Part shown: positions 1 through 6,371 of the stretch, in pieces
How positions within the stretch are numbered: the first letter of the stretch is position 1
How the letters are laid out: every line of letters begins with the position of its first letter
Assembly (NCBI GenBank): GCA_937926555.1
Contig: CALAZX010000148.1
Span: forward strand, 1-8,489
DNA from: an uncultured Negativicutes bacterium
GTDB taxonomy: Bacteria; Bacillota; Negativicutes; Acidaminococcales; Acidaminococcaceae
DNA length: 8,489 bases
Reading direction: 5' to 3'
Program-made: the position numbers and the translations under genes
Notes under the pieces: model-generated
Told to the model about the DNA's origin: nothing
Seen by the model: only the letters and a program-made list of their open reading frames with translations
Database searches by the model: none

Positions 1-769
1 CCACGGTGAAGGTGACCCGGGTGGCGTTCCGCATCCGGCTGTGGATACTGTGGACCCGGTACAGCGCCTGCCCGTCATCCAATATCGCTTCGTCCAGAAG
101 ATTTGAGCTGAGCCGGGCGGCGCTTTCCCAGTTGACGGAGTTTTTGTAGGAGAAGGCGCCTCCGTAACGGACGAAAACAAAGAAGCCCGCCAGGAGAACC
201 GCCAGGATGGTCCAGTAGACTGCCGCCTTCCGGGGAGTCGCCGGCGTGATGGAAAGAACCGGTGCGGCAAGCAGTCTCCTCAGTATCAAGCAGAGTACGG
301 CCATGCAGATGATGGCCAGAGGAAGTCTCCATAACAGGCCATATTCACGGATGGCTGTCATCAAGATGGCGTGGATGTCATCATTCTTGCCATTGATGAG
401 CATCATGTTAAAGCCGGAGTTGAAAATACGGTAGAAAGGAATCCGGATGAAGAACAGCAGGGTGAAAAAGGCGGTTCCCAGGTACCCGATCCAACGACGG
501 AGAGAGTCCGCAGGCCATCTCCCGGTGATAAGCTGTGGCAGGGAGGCGAAGACAGCGCTGAGCAGCATCATGACGCCGGCTGTTTTCATGATGAGGAGGC
601 ATACCAACCAGAGAGAGGTGAGCACATCGGCGGTGAACAGCCCGTTGTTGAGCTGTGAACGGAAAATGAAGATGAAAATGATACGGAATATGGTGAAGAG
701 CAGACAGAACCAGAAAAACAGCTTCAGATCCTGCTGAAGACCGCAGATTAATTTTTTGAAACGTGACAT
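1..769 (-). CDS. LTA-synthase-family (sulfatase superfamily) membrane protein, N-terminal part only
   Basis: The frame is open for 256 codons from the ATG at 769-767 to the window edge, so the C-terminal part is missing. The start follows AAAGGA at an 8-base spacing. The visible part holds about five hydrophobic stretches (residues ~17-36, 49-80, 102-117, 155-173 and 188-207), then a soluble segment starting GGAFSYKNSVNWE and ending NLLDEAILDDGQALYRVHSIHSR. Five N-terminal helices followed by a linker of this kind, leading to an extracytoplasmic sulfatase-fold domain, is the layout of LTA-synthase-like phosphoglycerol transferases. The catalytic domain with its metal ligands and nucleophile lies outside the window, so activity cannot be judged. 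It is the last visible gene of the minus-strand operon, 79 bases after the LicD-family gene, with no terminator or convincing promoter in the gap. Leu, Ala and Thr codons are mostly G/C-ending, unlike the three genes upstream. Another sulfatase-superfamily membrane enzyme, such as an OpgB-like one, is the main alternative. Confidence 0.7.
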   Translation of the reverse strand, partial: MSRFKKLICGLQQDLKLFFWFCLLFTIFRIIFIFIFRSQLNNGLFTADVLTSLWLVCLLIMKTAGVMMLLSAVFASLPQLITGRWPADSLRRWIGYLGTAFFTLLFFIRIPFYRIFNSGFNMMLINGKNDDIHAILMTAIREYGLLWRLPLAIICMAVLCLILRRLLAAPVLSITPATPRKAAVYWTILAVLLAGFFVFVRYGGAFSYKNSVNWESAARLSSNLLDEAILDDGQALYRVHSIHSRMRNATRVTFTV

Positions 770-848
770 GATGCCGGTCCTTTCCAATCACAAGCCTTGA
801 TGAAACAATGAATCAACAATCTGATGAGCTGATAAGAATGCTAGTGAG

Positions 849-1667
849 CTATATTCCGGTGGTGTCCAATACAATTTTCTGGGCATGCGTGCGTCTTTCT
901 ATTTCCGGAGGGAGTTCCATATATGTCGGGCCAAATTGGCTGATCAGAACAGCATCGGGGTCTTTGGGCAGATAGAATCCCTGTCCTTCAAAAATATTTT
1001 CAACGTATTGGACCGGAAAGATATCTGTTTTTTTGGTGCAATAGGGTTCGGTGAATGCGATATCGTACGAGAGATAGGGGGCCGATTCGTCAAGGAAATA
1101 CTCTGTGTGTTTCCCGAAATACGATTTTATTTTGTTGGAGATCGAGGCTGGAATACCCATGATGATGTTGGTGTAGAACGTGATGAAAGCACGTTTCAAG
1201 GAACCTTTCGGGTATTTTTTCTTTTTGTCGCGGAAAAGAAAGCTCCAACGCATCCAGTCGACAAACCAGCTGTATTTATAATGGTTTTGTGGGAAAATGT
1301 CCAGGAAAATACCATGATGATAGGGCTCTTCGCCAGTTTCGCCGGTTTCTATCAGAAGTGTATTGTTTTTCCGGATTTTGGCAAACGGAAAGGGATAAGC
1401 CGGATCGGTATCTTTTGTCTGCAGGAAAAACCCCTCTTTCAATTCGGATGGAGCGATTTTGAGGAATCGTTCATAGTCCTTCCAGGTCATGGCGATATCC
1501 ATGTCATCATCCCAGGGGATGAAGCCGCGGTGGCGGACCGCACCTAATAAAGTTCCGGCTGCCAGCCAGTACGTGATATGGTGTTTCTGGCAGATCCGAT
1601 GCACTTCTTGAAGAATTTCCAACATGATTTTCTGGGCTTCCGCCACTGTTTTATCAGAACTGTACAT
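849..1667 (-). CDS. LicD-family phosphotransferase
   Basis: This 272-residue soluble protein carries the LicD (nucleotidyltransferase-fold) signatures in order: GTLLGAVRH at residues 38-46, the acidic metal-binding core PWDDDMDIA at 51-59, HGIFLDIFP at 118-126, FPVQYVENIFEGQGF near 217-231, and a C-terminal QFGPTYMELPPE...RRTH. LicD proteins take a CDP-activated alcohol (CDP-choline in the founding member; ribitol or other groups in relatives) and place its phospho-group on a sugar of a surface glycan. All expected acidic residues are present, so it should be active. The start is supported by the family's usual N-terminus and by an AAGGGAA-like ribosome site. It begins 19 bases after the cytidylyltransferase fusion gene, so the two are surely co-transcribed, and the fusion is the obvious supplier of its CDP donor. 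The substrate cannot be read from the sequence. The gene is rich in AAA, TTT and other A/T-ending codons. Confidence 0.93.
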   Translation of the reverse strand: MYSSDKTVAEAQKIMLEILQEVHRICQKHHITYWLAAGTLLGAVRHRGFIPWDDDMDIAMTWKDYERFLKIAPSELKEGFFLQTKDTDPAYPFPFAKIRKNNTLLIETGETGEEPYHHGIFLDIFPQNHYKYSWFVDWMRWSFLFRDKKKKYPKGSLKRAFITFYTNIIMGIPASISNKIKSYFGKHTEYFLDESAPYLSYDIAFTEPYCTKKTDIFPVQYVENIFEGQGFYLPKDPDAVLISQFGPTYMELPPEIERRTHAQKIVLDTTGI

Positions 1668-1686
1668 TTAATAATTCCCTTCCCTT

Positions 1687-3012
1687 TTAAAATTTAGTGG
1701 AGTGGCGCATTTTCAAGAACATATCGAGGATTTTTGCTTCTGAATACATCTCATCGTGAGTGAGCAAGAGATTATCGATACGGTTTTCGCGTATGCTGCG
1801 TAAAAATTCCACAACCTCATAGCGCAGCCCCTCTCCCTCAAATTTATAAAAGTAAGCATTGTTTTTATTGATATCCTCATATCTCACTTCGAAATATTCT
1901 GTTTTCCACCATGGAGCAGGAACATAGATATATCCTTTGGTACCCGCAATAATAAGATTTCCTTCGCATTTTCCCTGTATGGCTACAGTGCCGGAGGCGA
2001 TACTTTCTTTGAAGGTCAAGAAAATTTTGGTATAAAGGTCCAGCCCTTTTTTATCTATATGCGTGTAGAACCGGGCATCTTTGAAGTCGGTTCCGAACAG
2101 CTTGGAGAAAGCGAGTAACGGATAAGCGCTTAAGCTTTCCATACTTCCTCCGGTGAGACGGATCTGCTCATCCAGGTTCTCTAGAATCTGAGTGAAGTTT
2201 GCGGTGACCTCAAGGATATTTCCAATCAAGCCGCTTCGCGCAAGCGATACCAGTTTGCCGAAAGCCGGACAATAAGCTGTTTTCAATCCTTCCATAAGCA
2301 CGACATTCTGAGAGATAGACAAGTCGAGAAGTCTTTTTGCGGTATTTTCCGAAGTGCAGAAGGGGAATTCTGTCAGGACGTGCTTTTTCTTTCTCAATGC
2401 TTGCTCAATCAAGAGTGAACGATTTTTCAACGGAGCATTGATGTATACTGCGTCACAGTTTTCAAGAAGTGAATCGTAGTCATCAAAAACAGGGCATTCT
2501 ACGGGGGTGAGAAGATTGGTTGAATGGTTGCTGGGAATGATTCCGTTGAGGGAGAATCCGCTTACGTAGCGCAGTTCGTCCAACATTCTGGACAGAATCG
2601 GTTCATTCCCGCAGATTCCAAGCCGGATACTGTTTTTATTCCGGAGCTCAGTGCTTGAAATACCTTTGGTCCGTTCCAGGTAAACCACATCACAATATTC
2701 TTTCAAATAGTCAAAATGCCCGTCCCAGTCTGATCCGATTGCGAAAATATCAATGTTTTTATGCTTGATATCGTCAATTTTCTGTCCGAAATATTCCTCG
2801 ATGACAATTTCATCTGCGAATCCGGTGGACTCGACGTTTTTGATCCGCTGCATAATGGAATCGTTCACATTGAATTTGCCCCGGCACTTGTTGAAGTAGT
2901 CGGAGGTGATTCCCACGGTCAGATGTGTACCTAGTTCTTTTGCTCGTTTTAAAAGATTATAATGTCCTTGATGAAATAAATCGAAAGTGCCATAGGTAAT
3001 GACTTTTTTCAT
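1687..3012 (-). CDS. Bifunctional-looking fusion: TagD-like cytidylyltransferase + Gfo/Idh/MocA-type domain
   Basis: Residues 1-~128 form a complete TagD-type (glycerol-3-phosphate) cytidylyltransferase: GTFDLFHQGH at 8-17 (the HxGH nucleotide motif), GSDWDG at 93-98, and ERTKGISSTELR at 113-124. From residue ~129 a second module follows with Gfo/Idh/MocA features: a Rossmann-like LGICGNEP at 131-138, YINAPL at 190-195, HVLTEFPF at 211-218, LMEGLKTAYCPAF...SGLIGNI from ~239, and TGGSMESLSAYPL near 287-299. The first half should join CTP to a phospho-polyol to give a CDP-alcohol. The second half looks like an NAD(P)-dependent sugar or polyol dehydrogenase, but the family's EKP motif reads E215-F216-P217 and the glycine-rich loop lacks its third glycine. 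Tyr297 sits where related dehydrogenases keep a catalytic Tyr. Starting at 3012 preserves the full first strand of the nucleotidyltransferase fold, with AAGGA 8 bases upstream. It lies 13 bases after the HisC-like gene and 19 before the LicD gene. The product is inferred, not shown. Confidence 0.9.
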   Translation of the reverse strand: MKKVITYGTFDLFHQGHYNLLKRAKELGTHLTVGITSDYFNKCRGKFNVNDSIMQRIKNVESTGFADEIVIEEYFGQKIDDIKHKNIDIFAIGSDWDGHFDYLKEYCDVVYLERTKGISSTELRNKNSIRLGICGNEPILSRMLDELRYVSGFSLNGIIPSNHSTNLLTPVECPVFDDYDSLLENCDAVYINAPLKNRSLLIEQALRKKKHVLTEFPFCTSENTAKRLLDLSISQNVVLMEGLKTAYCPAFGKLVSLARSGLIGNILEVTANFTQILENLDEQIRLTGGSMESLSAYPLLAFSKLFGTDFKDARFYTHIDKKGLDLYTKIFLTFKESIASGTVAIQGKCEGNLIIAGTKGYIYVPAPWWKTEYFEVRYEDINKNNAYFYKFEGEGLRYEVVEFLRSIRENRIDNLLLTHDEMYSEAKILDMFLKMRHSTKF

Positions 3013-3025
3013 GAAATCATCCTTT

Positions 3026-4081
3026 TTAATTCCGGTCCAGCTCGTAGAATGCGTTCAGGAAGATGTCCATTGATTCCGGTGATCCGGTGCTGATACGTAG
3101 ATATTTTGCCAAAAGAGGATTTGAATAGGTTTTTACGAGGATTTTTTTCTTATCCATCAATTTTTGTGCCAACTCTTTGGGTGAAGTTCTGGGTTCGATG
3201 AAAATAAAGTTTCCGGCGCTATTGCGGGATTCATATCCATGTTCTTTCAACGATGCGATAATATGCTGTTTTCCTTTTTCGGCAGTATCAATCAACTTCT
3301 TCTCAACTTCGGGGTGATCCAACAGTCTTTCCGCAAATAAAAGTGCGATAGCATTGGTGTCAAAAGTGAGCTTTGCGTTTTTTGTGTAGTGAATCACCTG
3401 GGGAGAGCTGATGATGATGCCCAGTCGGCAGGCCGCTAAAGAAAAAAGTTTGGAAAATGTGCGGAGAATCGCAAGGTTGTCATATTTTTGGATAAGCGGA
3501 ATCATGGTTTCGGGATAAAAATAATGATAGGCTTCATCCACAATGACCAGCGCATCGACTTCCCGTGCTCTTTGGATGATTTTCTCCACTTCTTCTGCAG
3601 TATAAGTGTTACCCACAGGATTATTGGGGTTGAGCAGGACGACAATACGGGTGTCTGTTGTGATATGGGCCAGAATTTTATTGATGTCCAGCGAAAGATC
3701 GTCTTCGTAAGCGACAGGAACATGCTTGTAGCCAAGAATTCTACAGTTTACCGCATACATTTCAAAAGAGGGGGAAACTGTCAGGACTTCCTTGCCTACT
3801 TCACCGAATGTTTCGAGCAAGTATCGGATTGCCATATCGGACCCATTTGTGGCAACAACATTTTCGGGGGAGACTCCGATATATTCGGCATATTTGTTCA
3901 AGAATCTATCCGGTTCAGGATAAATGGAAAGAAACTCTGGAGTTACTTCTTTTAAAACGGAGTGGACAAAATCAGAAGGGAAGCCTTCCGGATTTTCGTT
4001 CATGTCATAACGGTGGTAGCCATACCGTTCTTGCATAGGGAATATGCGTTCGGTATTTTTTATGAATTTATTTATATACAT
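3026..4081 (-). CDS. HisC-like PLP-dependent aminotransferase (or decarboxylase) of a surface-glycan pathway
   Basis: This 351-residue fold-type-I PLP enzyme has the usual length for HisC/CobD relatives. Visible motifs are NENPEG (28-33), YPEPD (54-58), ATNGSDMAI (77-85), the PLP-contacting NPNNPVG (151-157), VDEAY (181-185), and RTFSKLFSLAACRLG, in which Lys211 should form the Schiff base and Arg219 contact the cofactor phosphate. Near the C-terminus, LRISTGSPESMDIFL matches the substrate-carboxylate region of HisC proteins. No other histidine gene is near. It heads an operon with a cytidylyltransferase and LicD, so it more likely supplies a phosphorylated amino-alcohol precursor. As I recall, the HisC/CobD-like capsule enzymes Cj1436 and Cj1437 of Campylobacter jejuni respectively decarboxylate phosphoserine and transaminate dihydroxyacetone phosphate to serinol phosphate, so either reaction fits. 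The start has a perfect ribosome site. A true histidinol-phosphate aminotransferase is possible but not favoured by context. Confidence 0.88.
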   Translation of the reverse strand: MYINKFIKNTERIFPMQERYGYHRYDMNENPEGFPSDFVHSVLKEVTPEFLSIYPEPDRFLNKYAEYIGVSPENVVATNGSDMAIRYLLETFGEVGKEVLTVSPSFEMYAVNCRILGYKHVPVAYEDDLSLDINKILAHITTDTRIVVLLNPNNPVGNTYTAEEVEKIIQRAREVDALVIVDEAYHYFYPETMIPLIQKYDNLAILRTFSKLFSLAACRLGIIISSPQVIHYTKNAKLTFDTNAIALLFAERLLDHPEVEKKLIDTAEKGKQHIIASLKEHGYESRNSAGNFIFIEPRTSPKELAQKLMDKKKILVKTYSNPLLAKYLRISTGSPESMDIFLNAFYELDRN

Positions 4082-4086
4082 GATAT

Positions 4087-4093
4087 CCTCCTT
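4087..4093 (-). promoter_or_regulatory. Strong ribosome binding site of the HisC-like gene
   Basis: On the minus strand the bases read AAGGAGG, a full anti-Shine-Dalgarno match, 5 bases before the ATG at 4081. It fixes the start of the first gene of the operon and shows that this organism uses canonical SD-led initiation. Confidence 0.85.
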
Positions 4094-4114
4094 ATGGATG
4101 CTATAGATAGTTCT

Positions 4115-4143
4115 ATTATATTACATCTATCATAAGATAACCA
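4115..4143 (-). promoter_or_regulatory. Probable sigma-70-type promoter of the four-gene minus-strand operon
   Basis: On the minus strand a perfect -10 box, TATAAT, lies at 4120-4115, preceded after 17 bases by TGGTTA (4143-4138), a weak match to TTGACA. Transcription would begin about 27 bases before the start codon, leaving a short leader that contains only the ribosome site. The surroundings are very AT-rich. The strong -10 with a weak -35 could mean help from an activator, but no clear operator is visible. Confidence 0.55.
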
Positions 4144-4198
4144 GTGGAACGGATAAGATGTCTACTCTACCATGATTATATGAGTTTGCGGGGGGAGA

Positions 4199-4240
4199 AA
4201 TAAATGAAAGGACGGCCAGGAGGCCGTCCTTTCATTTATT
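4199..4240 (-). terminator. Intrinsic terminator of the phosphoethanolamine-transferase-like gene
   Basis: A perfect 19-bp inverted repeat (4199-4217 and 4222-4240) encloses a 4-base loop. On the minus strand the GC-rich core GGACGGCC/GGCCGTCC is followed by the T-rich run TTTCATTTATTT. The gene's TAA stop (4238-4236) lies inside the outer stem, so the terminator begins at the end of the coding region. On the plus strand no T-run follows, so it acts in one direction. It insulates this gene from the operon downstream. Confidence 0.85.
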
Positions 4241-6047
4241 CATCGGATTCAGTTGTGTCATCAGTTAAAGGAATCCTGCCCAGTGCAGTGAAAAGGGTTT
4301 CTCTTGTGAAGCGATATTCACTGCTGGCGATGCTGTTGGCAGGATCATAATGATTGGACTTCAGGTTCATGATACCGGCCATCATATCGTAGACAAGATC
4401 GTTTGTGACATAGCTGTGCTCGTGGGAGCGCAGTGCCTGTGCGGTCTCAGGGTACAGGCTGCGGTATTCCGGTGAGAGATAGAGGAAAAGCGGAATCCGC
4501 ATGGATATGAAATCAGAGATATCGGGATTTCTTCTTTTCAGCGGATTAGCACCATGATCAGCGAAATAGACCATGGACTGGAGATTCAGGTGTTCCCGGG
4601 CATAGGTGAAAATGTCTTCCAGAAGCTTGTCCGTATAGGCCAGGGAATTGTCATAGTTGTCCAGCAGGCTGAACTTTCCGGAAGTCCCCCAGCGGGTGAA
4701 TGATTCCGGATAACGGTTGATATAGTTGTCGTGACTGCCCATGATATGGAAAACAATGAAGTTGTTTTTTTCAGAGTCCACATCCTTCAACGTGGCAAGC
4801 AGATTCTCGTCGTACATGTTCCCGTCGGTGTTGGCGATATCCGCCTGCAGCCACTTGTAGTGGTCGGCGGTCTCGCCAATCAGCGTGATAGGGGTATCCG
4901 CATCGCTGATGACCCCCTGGTTGCTATACCAGTGGGTGGTATAGCCCGCTTTGCGGGCCAGATCGATCAATGTGATGGATCTGTTGAATTCCTTGTCGTT
5001 ATACTGATTCTTCTCGGTCAGGGCCCGCTCCAGAGAAGGGACCGTCTGCCCCCAGCTGGTATAGGCATGCCTGAAGAGGATGAAGTTCTCCTCAGCGGAT
5101 TTTTCCCGCATCCAGGGTGTGGTGTCGTGTTCCGTGTTTCTATAGGCGCTCATGTAATAGCAGGAGGCGGATTCGCCGATGACCAGGACAATTGTGTGCG
5201 GTTTGGCGGAATGTTTCTCAGGGCCGGAGACTTCCAGTCCGGCAAGGACTTCCTGGTGGAATTGCGTGAACAGAGAGGAACGGTTGAAATAGTCGACCGC
5301 CTGGCGATATGCCCATACAGCTCCACTGCGGGAGAAGGCCTTGATTCCGTAAGAAGTGGTGGAAATGAAAAGAACGGAGAGAAAAATCTTGTAGCCGATA
5401 GTCAGTGATGCGGGATCGGTGTGAGGCAGATTCAGCCAGAAAAGTGCAGAAAGCAGGAGGACAGCACCAAGAATAGTGCCCAAAATCCCCCCAAGGCCGA
5501 TTTCTTTGGCGACGAATTCCTGTGCTTCACGGGGGTCTGTCTGAATCAGGGCCATGCAGGCGGACTCTGATACAGGGGTCCGGTACACAGCGAAATAGAC
5601 AAGCCCGACAATGGGCAATACAAGAGCTGCAAGCTGGATTATAGCCATAAATCCCGCAATCCATAGGGCATCGCCGAAAAACTGGAGCAGAAGCAAGTGC
5701 AGCGCAAGCAGTCCGGAAGAGAAATAAGCGGCAACCGCGGCATCATAGTGGTTGTCGATAAAAGTCGTGTTCCGATGGAAAGCCAGCCAATAGGTGAAGG
5801 GATATACGGTCAGCCAGGCACAGAAAATCAGGAGATAAGGTGCCAGGAACTGCAGGGGAAGTGACGCCTTAGCCCATAGATACAGTGCGAATGTGATGAC
5901 CAGCGCACAGGGAATGTAACGCCGGGACTGGAGATAGATTGTTTTTGGTGCCAGTCCGTTACTGGTAAAGAGATAGAATCCGTAAATGATGACATGAGCG
6001 ATGAGGAATACAAAGACCCATTGCCATGCCGCAAAAGAAAATGACAT
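4236..6047 (-). CDS. Phosphoethanolamine transferase-like membrane enzyme (EptA/CptA type, sulfatase superfamily)
   Basis: This 603-residue protein has an N-terminal membrane domain of about seven hydrophobic segments (roughly residues 9-28, 45-62, 64-90, 105-125, 128-155, 184-208 and 217-236), then an extracytoplasmic catalytic domain from ~285. Landmarks are VLVIGES (287-293, with Glu292 at the zinc-ligand position), HDTTPWM (307-313), TSWGQTVPSL (330-339, where Thr335 aligns with the nucleophilic Thr of EptA enzymes), FHIMGSHDNYINRYP (433-447), YDNSLAYTD (465-473) and YFADHGA (494-500, with Asp497 and His498 as zinc ligands). Family members move phosphoethanolamine from phosphatidylethanolamine to lipid A, LPS core or other envelope glycans in the periplasm. 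Typical EptA has five N-terminal helices, so this membrane part looks enlarged. The start at 6047 has AAGGAG at 7 bases. It stands alone between its own promoter and terminator. The acceptor is unknown; a related phospho-group donor cannot be excluded. Confidence 0.87.
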   Translation of the reverse strand: MSFSFAAWQWVFVFLIAHVIIYGFYLFTSNGLAPKTIYLQSRRYIPCALVITFALYLWAKASLPLQFLAPYLLIFCAWLTVYPFTYWLAFHRNTTFIDNHYDAAVAAYFSSGLLALHLLLLQFFGDALWIAGFMAIIQLAALVLPIVGLVYFAVYRTPVSESACMALIQTDPREAQEFVAKEIGLGGILGTILGAVLLLSALFWLNLPHTDPASLTIGYKIFLSVLFISTTSYGIKAFSRSGAVWAYRQAVDYFNRSSLFTQFHQEVLAGLEVSGPEKHSAKPHTIVLVIGESASCYYMSAYRNTEHDTTPWMREKSAEENFILFRHAYTSWGQTVPSLERALTEKNQYNDKEFNRSITLIDLARKAGYTTHWYSNQGVISDADTPITLIGETADHYKWLQADIANTDGNMYDENLLATLKDVDSEKNNFIVFHIMGSHDNYINRYPESFTRWGTSGKFSLLDNYDNSLAYTDKLLEDIFTYAREHLNLQSMVYFADHGANPLKRRNPDISDFISMRIPLFLYLSPEYRSLYPETAQALRSHEHSYVTNDLVYDMMAGIMNLKSNHYDPANSIASSEYRFTRETLFTALGRIPLTDDTTESDE

Positions 6048-6125
6048 TGTGGTGCTCCTTTTCTATATCTGAGGGATGCCCCGGAATTTTCATCAGGAAT
6101 CCATCTTTTTATTATAATATAGTCT

Positions 6126-6155
6126 AGTATAATACAAATTCCTGAAAAAGTGCAA
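6126..6155 (-). promoter_or_regulatory. Probable promoter of the phosphoethanolamine-transferase-like gene
   Basis: On the minus strand TTGCAC (6155-6150), an 18-base spacer and TATACT (6131-6126) make a reasonable sigma-70 promoter. A second perfect -10-like TATAAT lies just downstream at 6116-6111, with only a poor -35 behind it. The two AT boxes form an imperfect palindrome across 6111-6133, so the true start could be either one. The leader would be about 60-80 bases, ending in AAAAGGAG. Confidence 0.5.
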
Positions 6156-6187
6156 TCAGAAGGGGAAGGGCAACAAAGAGCAACAGT

Positions 6188-6216
6188 TTCAATTTTGCGT
6201 GAAACAATGATATAAT
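6188..6216 (+). promoter_or_regulatory. Probable extended -10 promoter of the glycosyltransferase pair
   Basis: TATAAT at 6211-6216 is preceded directly by TGA, giving the extended -10 pattern TGnTATAAT, which can work with a poor -35. The hexamer 17 bases upstream is TTCAAT (6188-6193), a weak match. Transcription would begin near 6223, leaving a leader of about 150 bases before the ATG at 6372. Confidence 0.5.
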
Positions 6217-6371
6217 GGTACATAAATAAAAATCTTACAGCGAGTAAACATACAGAACAGGATTGTGGAGGAAAATCTGTCCGGCAGGTTGTGGAATGCC
6301 TACGCTGAGGCGCTAGGGCACGGGTCTGCGGAAAGATTGCCGCTGATAATCCGGGAAGAAGAGAGGTTTCT

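Larger units (their letters stand above)
6048..6371. other. Divergent intergenic region with promoters both ways
   Basis: These 324 bases separate the minus-strand phosphoethanolamine-transferase-like gene from the plus-strand glycosyltransferases. The left two thirds are very AT-rich and hold the promoters listed separately. The right third (from about 6277) is GC-rich and forms most of a roughly 150-base leader for the plus-strand genes. In it I see a weak hairpin (GCGG at 6328-6331 with CCGC at 6340-6343) and a short open frame, GTG at 6265 to TAA at 6384, that overlaps the next start codon. No tRNA or riboswitch that I recognise is present. Confidence 0.6.

Noticed and set aside
3026..4081. 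Naming this gene hisC.
   Set aside because: The fold and motifs are HisC-like, but it sits with a cytidylyltransferase and LicD and no histidine gene is near, so the symbol would imply a role the context does not support.
4204..4350. A 48-codon plus-strand frame with a GGGGGGAG-like ribosome site ahead of ATG 4204.
   Set aside because: It starts inside the terminator stem and runs antisense to the C-terminal end of the phosphoethanolamine-transferase-like gene. The protein shows nothing recognisable, and the ATG exists only because of the inverted repeat.
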